39,759 bases of DNA, taken from the NCBI GenBank assembly GCA_008933825.1, contig WBUF01000020.1, positions 1 through 39,759 on the forward strand. The letters run 5' to 3'. A program made the position numbers and the translations under genes. Below, in pieces: positions 25,110 to 33,315 of this stretch. The notes under the pieces were generated by a model. That model had not been told where the DNA came from and ran no database searches. It was given only the letters and a program-made list of their open reading frames with translations. Each line of letters begins with the position of its first letter. The stretch's first letter is position 1. This DNA comes from Rhodocyclaceae bacterium (GTDB taxonomy: Bacteria; Pseudomonadota; Gammaproteobacteria; Burkholderiales; Rhodocyclaceae).

Positions 25110-25540
25110 GCTCCACCCCGTTCTTCCGCGAGGGTCTCGACGAAGGCCGCGTGCAGCACGGCCCGGTCGACCCGGTGGCAGAAAGTCGCCTCGCGCAGCG
25201 CCGCCCCCCAGATCGGTTCGGGAAAATGGCGGTCGCCGCGCCAGCGCGGAATGACATGCCAGTGCAGATGCGGCGTCCTGTTGCCAAGGCTGGCGAGATT
25301 CACCTTGTCGGGCCGGACAACGGCGCGCAGCGCCGATTCGGCGGCGAACACCACCGACATCAGGTAACGGCGCTCCGCGGCATCGAGATCGGTCATCTCG
25401 GCAACATGGCGATGCCAGACGACGCGGCAGTAGCCGGGGTAATCGTCGTCCGCCACCAGCACCAGCCGGCACAACTCGTCCTGCCAGACAATCTCCCCGC
25501 CCGCCCCGCGGCACAACTCGCACGCCTCCGCCACCGACAT
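25106..25540 (-). CDS. HIT-family (histidine triad) protein
   Basis: A 144-residue nucleotide-binding hydrolase or transferase of the HIT superfamily. The histidine triad is HLHWHVIPR (about residues 91-99), exactly H-x-H-x-H-x-x, and the N-terminal C-x-x-C-like ACELC and GYCRVVWHRHVAEM segment match small HIT proteins. Such proteins hydrolyse AMP-lysine, adenylyl sulphate or dinucleoside polyphosphates; the exact substrate cannot be told. It starts at ATG 25540 and leads a three-gene overlapping set with the two PilZ-like proteins. Confidence 0.9.
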   Translation of the reverse strand: MSVAEACELCRGAGGEIVWQDELCRLVLVADDDYPGYCRVVWHRHVAEMTDLDAAERRYLMSVVFAAESALRAVVRPDKVNLASLGNRTPHLHWHVIPRWRGDRHFPEPIWGAALREATFCHRVDRAVLHAAFVETLAEERGGA

Positions 25541-25589
25541 CGTCCCTGCCCAAGCGATAAGGATGGGTGCATTCTACTCCGCCCGCCGC

Positions 25590-25595
25590 TACAAT
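25590..25595 (+). promoter_or_regulatory. -10 element of the binding-protein gene
   Basis: TACAAT at 25590-25595 is a good -10 hexamer; the -35 (TGCATT at 25568-25573, 16 bp spacing) is poor. Start of transcription would be near 25602, with the AGAGGAG ribosome site at 25623-25629. Confidence 0.4.
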
Positions 25596-25634
25596 CGGAT
25601 GGCATTGCCGCCATTTTCAGCCAGAGGAGCCCCC

Positions 25635-26513
25635 ATGCGCACCCTGATCATCCCGTTCCGCGAAGCCCGGCAGCAGCTTGCCGCCTTGCTTTTCCTGATT
25701 GCCGCCGCCGGTGCCTGGGCCCAGGCCGGCACGCTGGACAAGATCAAGCGCAGCGGGACGATTTCTCTCGGGTATCGCGAGGCCTCCATTCCCTTCTCCT
25801 ACGTCGGCGACAACCGGCAGCCGACAGGTTATTCGGTCGAGTTGTGCCAGCGTGTTGCGGGCAGCCTGCAACGGCAACTCGGCCTGGCGGAACTCCGCAT
25901 CAACTGGGTCCTGGTGGTGCCGGGCAACCGGGTGGAGAAACTCGCCAGCGGCGAGATCGACCTGGAGTGCGGCTCGACCACGAACACACTGGCGCGCCAG
26001 GAGCAGGTGTCGTTCAGTCTGCTGACCTTCGCGGACGGCGGCAGCCTGCTCATGAAGATCGATTCCGGCCTGGACAGCCTGGCCGACATGGGCGGGCGCA
26101 AGATCGGCGTGGTGCCCGGCACCACCACCGAGCGTAGTCTGGCCGAGGCGCTGGCGCGCGGCAAGGTCAAGGCGGAGACGGTGAAGCTGAAGGACCACGC
26201 CGAGGGACTGGCAGCGGTGGTGGAAGGGAAGATCGACGCCTATGCCTCCGACCGCGTGATCCTCGTCGGCCTGGTGCTCGGCTCGGGCACGCAGAAGAGC
26301 CTGCGCCTGTCGCAGGAACTGTACTCCTACGAGCCTTACGCGCTGATGATGCGCAAGGGCGATCCCGCCTTCCGCCTGGCGGTGAACCGCGAGCTGGCGC
26401 GCCTCTATCGCAGCGAGGAGATCCATGCCATCTACGACCGCTGGCTCGGCGTGCTCGGTGCGCCGGGGCCTCTGCTGAAGGCCCTGTATTTCCTCAACGG
26501 GCTGCCGGAGTAG
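25635..26513 (+). CDS. Amino-acid-type ABC transporter periplasmic binding protein
   Basis: A 292-residue exported solute-binding protein of family 3 (SBP_bac_3, GltI-like). ATG at 25635 follows AGAGGAG. The signal peptide (about 1-30) ends AGAWAQA. The mature part starts TLDKIKRSGTISLGYREASIPFSY, typical of glutamate/aspartate binding proteins, with the GEIDLECGSTTNT and KIGVVPGTTTERSL blocks that line the ligand pocket. No permease or ATPase gene lies nearby, so it either works with a transporter encoded elsewhere or has a sensing role. It is flanked by genes on the opposite strand and is transcribed alone. Confidence 0.9.
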   Translation: MRTLIIPFREARQQLAALLFLIAAAGAWAQAGTLDKIKRSGTISLGYREASIPFSYVGDNRQPTGYSVELCQRVAGSLQRQLGLAELRINWVLVVPGNRVEKLASGEIDLECGSTTNTLARQEQVSFSLLTFADGGSLLMKIDSGLDSLADMGGRKIGVVPGTTTERSLAEALARGKVKAETVKLKDHAEGLAAVVEGKIDAYASDRVILVGLVLGSGTQKSLRLSQELYSYEPYALMMRKGDPAFRLAVNRELARLYRSEEIHAIYDRWLGVLGAPGPLLKALYFLNGLPE

Positions 26514-26514
26514 C

Positions 26515-26577
26515 CGCTCGCCGTTGTCCGCAGGCCGACTTTCTCCCTGACGCAGGGTCAGTCCTTGCCGGCGAGCG
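26515..26577. terminator. Inverted repeat between convergent genes, possible two-way terminator
   Basis: CGCTCGCCG (26515-26523) pairs with CGGCGAGCG (26569-26577), and a smaller CCCTG-ACG-CAGGG stem lies inside. It sits between the binding-protein stop and the end of the LysE-type gene, overlapping the latter's last codons. There is no T-run on either strand, so termination is only a guess. Confidence 0.3.
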
Positions 26578-27202
26578 CCAGGCGGATGCCCAGGCCGATG
26601 AAGAGCAGGCCGGTGGCGCGGTCAAGCCAGCGGCCGACGGCGGAGCGACCGCGCAGCCAGCCGCCGAACGTGCCGGCATACCAGCCGAGCGCGCCGAAGA
26701 TCAGCACCGTCTGCGCGGCGAACAGCGTGCCGAGCAGCGCCGTCTGCGCCGCGGCGCTGCCGCGGGCGGGGTCGACGAACTGCGGCAGGAAGGCGAGGAA
26801 GAACAGCGCCACCTTCGGGTTGATGGCGTTGGCGACGAAACCGCGCACCAGGTAGGGGCGCATCGGATCGTTCGCCTGCGCGACGTTGGCGTCCGCCGCG
26901 AGGGTGGCGCCGGGGCTGCGCAGGGCGCCGATGCCGAGCCAGACGAGGTAGGCGGCGCCGGCCAGCTTGAGCAGGGTGAAGGCCGTCTCCGAGGCGGCGA
27001 TCAGCGCCGTGACGCCGAGCGTCGCCCACAGCGTATGGGTGAAGCAGCCGACGGCGCAGCCGAGGCCGAAGCCGATGCCGGCGCGCCGCCCGCGCGACAA
27101 GCCGAGGCTCAGCACCGAGAGGTTGTCCGGGCCGGGGGCAATGGTAATCAGCGCAGCAGCGAGCAGGAAGCCGGCGATCTGGGCGAAAGTCATGTCGATC
27201 AC
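26558..27202 (-). CDS. LysE/RhtB-family amino-acid exporter
   Basis: A 214-residue inner-membrane efflux protein of the LysE/RhtB (threonine/homoserine exporter) family. It has the early motif [30 protein letters not shown] (PGP near residue 23-25), [22 protein letters not shown] in the middle, and about six hydrophobic segments, all normal. GTG at 27202 overlaps the upstream dehydrogenase stop (GTGA); an ATG three codons later is the alternative. The substrate is not predictable. Confidence 0.92.
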   Translation of the reverse strand: MIDMTFAQIAGFLLAAALITIAPGPDNLSVLSLGLSRGRRAGIGFGLGCAVGCFTHTLWATLGVTALIAASETAFTLLKLAGAAYLVWLGIGALRSPGATLAADANVAQANDPMRPYLVRGFVANAINPKVALFFLAFLPQFVDPARGSAAAQTALLGTLFAAQTVLIFGALGWYAGTFGGWLRGRSAVGRWLDRATGLLFIGLGIRLALAGKD

Positions 27203-30200
27203 AGCAGCACCCGCTCGATGCCGCCGGCGTTGGCGCGGGCGACGTAGTTTTCCAGCCAGTCCGGCCCGAGCAGGTGCTTCGCCAGTTCGACGACGATGTA
27301 GTCGGCGGAAGTATTGGTGTCGTCGGCGTAGCGGTGCAGGCCCTGCAGGCAGGATGGACAGGAGGTGAGGAGCTTCACCGGCTCGTCGCCCGGCAGGCGC
27401 GCGACGCCGCGCGCGATCTCTTCCTGCTTGCGGAAGCGCACTTGCGTTGCCACGTCGGGCCGCGCCACCGCCAGGGTGCCGGACTCGCCGCAGCAGCGGT
27501 CGTTGAGGTCCACCCGGCTGCCGAGCAGCCGTGCCGCCACCTTGGTGCCGTTGTGCACCTTCATCGGGTCGTGGCAGGGCTGGTGGTAGAGGTAGCGCAC
27601 GCCTTTCACCCCTTCGATCTTCACCCCCTTCTCCATCAGGTACTCGTGGATGTCGAGCAGGCGGCAGCCGGGGAATATCTTCTCGAATTCGTATTTCTGC
27701 AGCTGGTCCATGCAGGTGCCGCAGGAGACGATCACCGTCCGGATGTCGAGGTAGTTGAGCGTGTTGGCGACGCGGTGGAACAGCACGCGGTTGTCGGTGG
27801 TGATCTTCTGCCCCTGGTCGGCCTCGCCGGCCGCCGTCTGCGGGTAGCCGCAGCAGAGATACCCGGGCGGCAGCACGGTCTGCGCGCCCAGCTCGAAGAG
27901 CATGGCTTGCGTGGCGAGCCCGACCTGCGAGAACAGCCGCTCCGAGCCGCAGCCGGGGAAGTAGAAGACGGCATCCGAATCTTCATTCACCTTCCGCGGG
28001 TCGCGGATCACCGGCACGATGGCGGCGTCCTCGATGTCGAGCAGCGCGCGCGAGGTGCGTTTGGGCAGCTTGCCCGGCATCGGTCGGTTGATGAAGTGGA
28101 TGACCTGGGTGCGCAGGGTCGGTGCACCCAGCGTGGCGCCCGGCTGCCGCGTGCTGCGCCCGGCCAGGCCCAACCATTTCGCCAGGCGGTAGCCGAGGCG
28201 CTGCGCCTTGTAGCCCCACTCGATCATGCCCTTGCGAATCAGCTTGATCGTCGCCGGATCCTTGATCGTCAGGAAGGCCATCGCCGCGGCCTTGGCCGGC
28301 ACGAACTTCTTCTGGCCCTGCTCGCGCAGGAAGTTGCGCATGGCCACCGAGACGTCGCCGGTGTCGATGTCCACCGGGCACGGCTTCACGCAGCGGTGGC
28401 AGATGGTGCAGTGGTCGGCGATGTCGTTGAACTCGTCGAAGTGCGCGAGCGAGACGCCGCGGCGCGTCTGTTCCTCATAGAGGAAGGCCTCGACCAGCAG
28501 GCCGGTGCCGAGGATCTTGTTGCGCGGCGAGTAGAGCAGATTCGCGCGCGGCACGTGGGTCGAGCAGACCGGCTTGCACTTGCCGCAGCGCAGGCAGTCC
28601 TTCACGCTGGCCGCGATGTTGCCGATTTCGGACTGCTCGAGGATCAGCGACTCGACGCCGAGCAGGCTGAAGCTGGGCGTGTAGGCATTCCCCAGGTTGG
28701 CGCCGGGCAGCAGTTTTCCCCTGTTGAACCGGCCCTCCGGGTCGATGCGCTGCTTGTAGTCGACGAAGGGCGCGAGTTCCTCGGGCGCCAGGTAGTCGAG
28801 CTTGGTGATGCCGATGCCGTGCTCGCCGGAGATGACGCCGCCGAGGCGCTTGGCCAGCGCCATGATGCGGTCGACCGCGGCGTTGGCCTCGGCAAGCATC
28901 TCGTAGCGGTCGGAGTTGACCGGGATGTTGGTGTGCACGTTGCCGTCGCCGGCGTGCATGTGCAGTGCCACGAAGACGCGCCCGCGCAGCACCTCGCGCT
29001 GGATGCCCTCGATGCGCTCCAGCACCGGCCGGAACAGCACGCCGTCGAAGAGGTCCTCGAGCTGCGGCTTCAGCTCGCGCCTCCACGACACCCGCACCGA
29101 ATGGTCCTGCAGGGTGTGGAACACGGTGCGGCCCGCGTTTGCCTCCGGCGCCGGTGCATCGAGGTTGTCCATGAGTCCTTGCCAGCGCAGGCGCACCGTC
29201 GAGACAAGCGCCAGCGCCTGTTCGCGGCGGTCGCCGATGAGCTCCTCGGCCTCGATGTTGGCGTCCCCGGCGTGCAGCGGCAGCTCGCCGCGCAGGAATT
29301 CAGTCAAGGCATCGCACAGGCGCAGCTTGCTGCGGATCGACAGCTCGATGTTGATGCGCTCGATGCCGTCGCAATAGTCGCCCATGCGCGGCAGGGGGAT
29401 TACCACATCCTCGTTGATCTTGAAGGCGTTGGTGTGGCGGGCAATCGCCGCCGTGCGGGCGCGGTCGAGCCAGAAGGTCTTGCGCGCCTCCGCCGTGGTG
29501 GCGATGAAGCCCTCGCCGCCGCGGGCATTGGCGATCCTCACCACCTGCGAGGCGGCCTGCATGACGGCCGTTTCGTCCTCGCCGACGATGTCGCCGAGCA
29601 GCACCATCTTGGGTCGGCCGTGCCGTTTCGCTTTCGTCGCGTAGCCGACGGCCTTCACATAGCGCTCGTCGAGGTGCTCGAGGCCGGCCAGTATCGCGCC
29701 GCCGGGGCGCGCCTCGAGGAAATCCTTGACCTCGACGATGGCCGGCACCGCCTCGCGCACCTGGCCGTAGAACTCCAGGCAGACGGTGCGCGTCACGGGC
29801 GGCAGGCGGTGCAGGATGAAGCGCGCCGAGGTGACGATGCCGTCGCAGCCTTCCTTCTGCACGCCGGGGAGTCCCGCCAGGAACTTGTCGGTGACGTCCT
29901 TGCCCAGGCCGGTCTTGCGGAAGCGGCTGCCCGGCACTTCGAGGACTTCCTCCGACAGCAGCGCGCCGGTGGCCGAATCGGTGCGGCGCAGGCGGAACTT
30001 CGCCAGCGCCTGGTCGTGGATCTTGCCGAGGTTGTGCTCGAGGCGTTCCACCTCCAGCCAGTTTCCCTCGGGATCGACCATCTTCCAGGAGGCCAGGTTG
30101 TCGAGCGCCGTGCCCCACAGCACGGCCTTCTTGCCGCCGGCGTTCATGGCGATGTTGCCGCCGATGCAGGAGGCGTCGGCCGAGGTCGGGTCGACGGCGA

Positions 30201-30978
30201 AGACCAGCCCCGCTTCCTCGGCCGCCTCCATGACGCGCCGCGTCACCGCGCCGGCGCCGCAGTCGATGGTCGCGTAGGGCCGGCCCGTGCCGGGCAAAGT
30301 CAGTTCCTGCGGCACGGCGAGGCGATCGAGCTTCTCGGTATTGATGACGGCCGAGCGGGCGTCGAGCGGCACGGCGCCGCCGGTGTAGCCGGTGCCGCCG
30401 CCGCGCGGGATGATCGTGAGACCCAGCGCGATGCAGTCCTTCACCAGGCCGGGAATCTCAGCCTCGGTGTCCGGACAGAGGACGACGAAGGGGTATTCGA
30501 CGCGCCAGTCGGTGGCGTCGGTGACGTGCGAGACGCGCGCCAGGCCGTCGAAGCAGACGTTGTCGCGCCGCGTGTGTTTCGAGAGGGTGCGCAGCACCTT
30601 CGTGCGCAACTCGGCGGTGGCCCCGAAAGAAGCGGCGAAGCGCTCGACGGCGACGTGCGCCGCCGCCAGCAGCTGCGCGACGCGCGCGTTGCCCTGGCGG
30701 CGCTTCTCGATCTCGGCGAGGCGGTGGCGCAGCGCGCCGACCAGCGCCTCGCGGCGCGCGGGGTTGCCGAGCAGGTCGTCCTCGATATAGGGATTGCGCT
30801 GCACCACCCAGATGTCGCCCAGCACTTCATACAGCATGCGCGCCGAGCGGCCGGTGACGCGCTCGGCGCGCAGCTCGTCCAATACCCGCCACGCCTCCAG
30901 CCCGAGCAGGCGGATGACGATCTCGCGGTCGGAGAACGAGGTGTAGTTGTAGGGGATCTCGCGCAGGCGGGCGGTCAT
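27199..30978 (-). CDS. Giant FAD/Fe-S oxidoreductase, D-lactate dehydrogenase-like with DUF3683
   Basis: A 1259-residue flavin and iron-sulphur enzyme. In order: N-terminal DUF3683-type region (about 1-130), FAD-binding PCMH domain (about 150-350, [21 protein letters not shown]), FAD-oxidase C-terminal domain (about 380-770, with [16 protein letters not shown] and [13 protein letters not shown]), two 4Fe-4S motifs [11 protein letters not shown] (about 794) and [14 protein letters not shown] (about 857), and two cysteine-rich CCG modules (CCGYPQT near 1040, CCGESG near 1159). The layout equals fused GlcD plus GlcF, as in Dld-II / FAD-linked oxidases, and it most likely oxidises a 2-hydroxy acid such as D-lactate, donating electrons to the quinone pool. 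The ATG at 30978 is followed by [22 protein letters not shown] on the minus strand at 31011-31006 may be its -10. Confidence 0.9.
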   Translation of the reverse strand: MTARLREIPYNYTSFSDREIVIRLLGLEAWRVLDELRAERVTGRSARMLYEVLGDIWVVQRNPYIEDDLLGNPARREALVGALRHRLAEIEKRRQGNARVAQLLAAAHVAVERFAASFGATAELRTKVLRTLSKHTRRDNVCFDGLARVSHVTDATDWRVEYPFVVLCPDTEAEIPGLVKDCIALGLTIIPRGGGTGYTGGAVPLDARSAVINTEKLDRLAVPQELTLPGTGRPYATIDCGAGAVTRRVMEAAEEAGLVFAVDPTSADASCIGGNIAMNAGGKKAVLWGTALDNLASWKMVDPEGNWLEVERLEHNLGKIHDQALAKFRLRRTDSATGALLSEEVLEVPGSRFRKTGLGKDVTDKFLAGLPGVQKEGCDGIVTSARFILHRLPPVTRTVCLEFYGQVREAVPAIVEVKDFLEARPGGAILAGLEHLDERYVKAVGYATKAKRHGRPKMVLLGDIVGEDETAVMQAASQVVRIANARGGEGFIATTAEARKTFWLDRARTAAIARHTNAFKINEDVVIPLPRMGDYCDGIERINIELSIRSKLRLCDALTEFLRGELPLHAGDANIEAEELIGDRREQALALVSTVRLRWQGLMDNLDAPAPEANAGRTVFHTLQDHSVRVSWRRELKPQLEDLFDGVLFRPVLERIEGIQREVLRGRVFVALHMHAGDGNVHTNIPVNSDRYEMLAEANAAVDRIMALAKRLGGVISGEHGIGITKLDYLAPEELAPFVDYKQRIDPEGRFNRGKLLPGANLGNAYTPSFSLLGVESLILEQSEIGNIAASVKDCLRCGKCKPVCSTHVPRANLLYSPRNKILGTGLLVEAFLYEEQTRRGVSLAHFDEFNDIADHCTICHRCVKPCPVDIDTGDVSVAMRNFLREQGQKKFVPAKAAAMAFLTIKDPATIKLIRKGMIEWGYKAQRLGYRLAKWLGLAGRSTRQPGATLGAPTLRTQVIHFINRPMPGKLPKRTSRALLDIEDAAIVPVIRDPRKVNEDSDAVFYFPGCGSERLFSQVGLATQAMLFELGAQTVLPPGYLCCGYPQTAAGEADQGQKITTDNRVLFHRVANTLNYLDIRTVIVSCGTCMDQLQKYEFEKIFPGCRLLDIHEYLMEKGVKIEGVKGVRYLYHQPCHDPMKVHNGTKVAARLLGSRVDLNDRCCGESGTLAVARPDVATQVRFRKQEEIARGVARLPGDEPVKLLTSCPSCLQGLHRYADDTNTSADYIVVELAKHLLGPDWLENYVARANAGGIERVLL

Positions 30979-31064
30979 GCGGGCGGGTAGGGCTGCAAAG
31001 AACGAATTTTAGCCTACCGCAGCGCAACACGCAGCGGAATCAAACCCTTGCGGCGTTTGCGGTC

Positions 31065-31093
31065 TTGAGGCGACGGCTCCGCGCTGTTACCCT
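31065..31093 (+). promoter_or_regulatory. Possible promoter for ilvA
   Basis: TTGAGG (31065-31070) and TACCCT (31088-31093) are 17 bp apart, with the ATG only eight bases after the -10. Transcripts would have almost no leader, and no Shine-Dalgarno site is visible. The -10 match is weak. Confidence 0.3.
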
Positions 31094-31101
31094 GCGCAAC
31101 C

Positions 31102-32610
31102 ATGACTACCGACTACCTCACCAGAATCCTCAACGCGCAGGTCTACGACGTGGCGATCGAATCGCCGCTCGAGCCCGCCCCCAGTCTTTCCGCGCGGCTG
31201 CACAACACCCTGCTGCTGAAGCGCGAGGACATGCAGGAAGTGTTCTCCTTCAAGCTGCGCGGCGCCTACAACAGGATGGCGCACCTGCCGCCGGCCGTGC
31301 TGAAGCGCGGCGTCATCACGGCCTCGGCCGGCAACCATGCCCAGGGCGTGGCGCTGGCGGCGCAGCGGCTGGGCTGCAAGGCGACGATCGTCATGCCGGT
31401 GACGACGCCGCAGATCAAGATCAATGCCGTGGCGGCGCGCGGCGCCGAGGTGGTGCTGGCGGGCGATGCCTACGACGAGGCCTACCGCCACGCGCTGGAA
31501 CTGGAAAAGAAGCGCCGGCTGGCCTTCGTGCATCCCTACGACGACCCCGAGGTGATTGCCGGCCAGGGCACCATCGGCATGGAGATCCTGCGCCAGCACA
31601 CCCGGCCGATCCACGCCGTCTTCGTGCCCGTCGGCGGCGGCGGCCTGATCGCCGGCATCGGCGCCTACGTCAAGCGCCTGCGCCCGGAGATCAAGGTGAT
31701 CGGCGTCGAGCCGGTCGAGGCCGACGCCATGGCGCGCTCGCTCGCCGCGGGGCACCGCATCCGCCTGAATCAGGTGGGACTGTTCGCCGACGGCGTGGCG
31801 GTGAAGCAGGTCGGCGAGGAGACCTTCCGCCTGTGCAAGGAAGTGGTCGACGGCGTGATCCTGGTCGACACCGATGCCATCTGCGCCGCCATCAAGGATG
31901 TCTTCGAGGACACGCGCTCGATCCTCGAGCCGGCCGGGGCGCTCGCCGTCGCCGGCGCCAAGGCCTGGGCGGCGAAGCACAAGCTGCGCGGCGAGACGCT
32001 GGTGGCGGTGGCCTCCGGCGCCAACACCAACTTCGACCGCCTGCGCTTCGTCGCCGAGCGCGCCGAGGTGGGCGAGCAGCGCGAGGCGGTGCTGGCGGTG
32101 ACCATTCCCGAGACGCCCGGCAGCTTCAGGAAGTTCTGCCGCCTGCTCGGTGCGCGCAACATCACCGAATTCAACTACCGCTACGCCGATCCGCGCGAGG
32201 CGCACGTCTTCGTCGGCGTGCAGGTGGCCAGCCGCGCCGAGTCGCTCAAGCTGGTCGCGGCGCTGCGCCGCCACGGGCTCGACACGCTCGACCTTACCGA
32301 GGACGAGATGGCCAAGCTGCACGTGCGCCACATGGTCGGCGGCCACGCGCCGGTCGCCCACGAGCTGATCCACCGCTTCGAGTTTCCCGAGCGGCCGGGC
32401 GCGCTGATGAACTTCCTCGACAGCATGAGCGCAGGCTGGAACATCTCGCTCTTTCACTACCGCAACCACGGCGCCGACTATGGCCGCGTGCTGGTGGGCA
32501 TGCAGGTGCCGCCGCGCGAGAAGCCGGCCTTCCGCGCCTTCCTCAAGCGCCTCGGCTACGCCTGGTGGGACGAGTCGCAGAACCCGGCCTACAAGATGTT
32601 CCTCGGTTGA
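31102..32610 (+). CDS. ilvA: Threonine ammonia-lyase (threonine deaminase), biosynthetic
   Basis: A 502-residue PLP enzyme that converts threonine to 2-oxobutanoate, the first step to isoleucine. The PLP Schiff-base lysine is Lys51 in VFSFKLRGAYN; the phosphate-binding glycine loop is PVGGGGLIAGIG (about 176-187). The C-terminus (about 330-502) carries two ACT-like regulatory domains (ETPGSFRKFCRLLG, ERPGALMNFLDSM), so it is the isoleucine-inhibited anabolic form rather than the short catabolic TdcB. Length and both domains are normal. It stands alone, divergent from the dehydrogenase gene, with 123 bp between them. Confidence 0.97.
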   Translation: MTTDYLTRILNAQVYDVAIESPLEPAPSLSARLHNTLLLKREDMQEVFSFKLRGAYNRMAHLPPAVLKRGVITASAGNHAQGVALAAQRLGCKATIVMPVTTPQIKINAVAARGAEVVLAGDAYDEAYRHALELEKKRRLAFVHPYDDPEVIAGQGTIGMEILRQHTRPIHAVFVPVGGGGLIAGIGAYVKRLRPEIKVIGVEPVEADAMARSLAAGHRIRLNQVGLFADGVAVKQVGEETFRLCKEVVDGVILVDTDAICAAIKDVFEDTRSILEPAGALAVAGAKAWAAKHKLRGETLVAVASGANTNFDRLRFVAERAEVGEQREAVLAVTIPETPGSFRKFCRLLGARNITEFNYRYADPREAHVFVGVQVASRAESLKLVAALRRHGLDTLDLTEDEMAKLHVRHMVGGHAPVAHELIHRFEFPERPGALMNFLDSMSAGWNISLFHYRNHGADYGRVLVGMQVPPREKPAFRAFLKRLGYAWWDESQNPAYKMFLG

Positions 32611-32630
32611 AGGGACGGCCTGTCCCCCAG

Positions 32631-32651
32631 CCCCTTTCCCGCGGAAAGGGG
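32631..32651. repeat. GC-rich perfect palindrome between ilvA and fau
   Basis: CCCCTTTCC (32631-32639) and GGAAAGGGG (32643-32651) make a 9-bp stem with a CGC loop. It lies between the convergent ilvA and fau genes. No T-run follows on either strand. It resembles the palindrome at 35348-35370, so it is probably a copy of a small dispersed REP-like element that may also serve as a two-way terminator. Confidence 0.55.
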
Positions 32652-32661
32652 TGACACCGGT

Positions 32662-33291
32662 TCAGCCGCTGCGCGGCTTTCCCGCGAATGGCCGCAAGCC
32701 GCCATGGCCGACTTCGAAGGTTCCCGCTTCCGTAACGATGAAATCCATCGGCAGGTCGTAGTCCTGCGGCCGGATGCTTGGCACGCGTGCCAGCTCGAAG
32801 CCGACGCCGATGGCGCCCGAGCGCGGCGCGAGGGCGGCCAGGCTGCGGTCGAAATAGCCGCCGCCGTAGCCGAGGCGGTAGCCGCCCTCGTCGAAGGCGT
32901 TGAGCGGCATCAGGATCAGGTCGGGCCGCAATGCTTCGCCCTGCGCCGGAATGCGGATGCCGTAGCGGTCCTCGATCATTTCGCTTTGCGGCGTCCACTC
33001 GCGGAATTCCAGCGGCAATCCGTTGTCCACCACCACCGGCAGGCAGGCGCGCAGGCCGCCGCCCAGGCGTGCCGTGACCAGGCTGCGGGCGTCGAATTCG
33101 CCGCGAAAAGGCCAGCAGAAGGCGAGCACGGCGGGCGTGAGGGTGTCAATCAACGCACCCAGGTACCGTTCGATCTGTCGTGACAGGTACGCATGCTCGG
33201 TGGCCGGCAGCGCCTCGCGTGCCGCGATGAGGCGGCTGCGCAGGGTTTTGCGGAAGGCGCGGAGATCGTCTGCGGCAGCGGCATCCGTCAT
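32662..33291 (-). CDS. 5-formyltetrahydrofolate cyclo-ligase
   Basis: A 209-residue enzyme (YgfA/Fau family) that converts 5-formyl-THF to 5,10-methenyl-THF using ATP. The ATG at 33291 gives MTDAAAADD; the open frame extends to 33336 but that part covers the divergent gene's promoter and start. Family marks are RKTLRSRLIAAREAL, CWPFRGEFD, DLILMPLNAFDEGGYRLGYGGGYFDR (about 129-154) with the LGYGGGYFDR nucleotide-binding loop, and PMDFIVTE near the end. Divergent to the transglycosylase gene with only 24 bp between starts. Confidence 0.95.
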   Translation of the reverse strand: MTDAAAADDLRAFRKTLRSRLIAAREALPATEHAYLSRQIERYLGALIDTLTPAVLAFCWPFRGEFDARSLVTARLGGGLRACLPVVVDNGLPLEFREWTPQSEMIEDRYGIRIPAQGEALRPDLILMPLNAFDEGGYRLGYGGGYFDRSLAALAPRSGAIGVGFELARVPSIRPQDYDLPMDFIVTEAGTFEVGHGGLRPFAGKPRSG

Positions 33292-33299
33292 GGGCGATG

Positions 33300-33308
33300 T
33301 GCTATTCT
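33300..33308 (+). promoter_or_regulatory. Extended -10 promoter giving a near-leaderless transglycosylase mRNA
   Basis: TGC-TATTCT (33300-33308) is an extended -10 (TGn plus hexamer). The ATG of the transglycosylase starts eight bases after it, so transcription begins at or next to the start codon. No Shine-Dalgarno site is visible before the ATG. The region also contains the first bases upstream of fau. Confidence 0.4.
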
Positions 33309-33315
33309 GGAATCG

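Noticed and set aside
27274..30990. 1238-codon open frame opposite the giant FAD/Fe-S oxidoreductase
   Set aside because: Same artefact: no start signal, no domains, and complete overlap with a clear enzyme gene.
30979..31101. A riboswitch or attenuator for ilvA in the 123-bp gap
   Set aside because: No leader peptide with Ile/Leu/Val codons, no terminator stem and almost no leader after the likely promoter.
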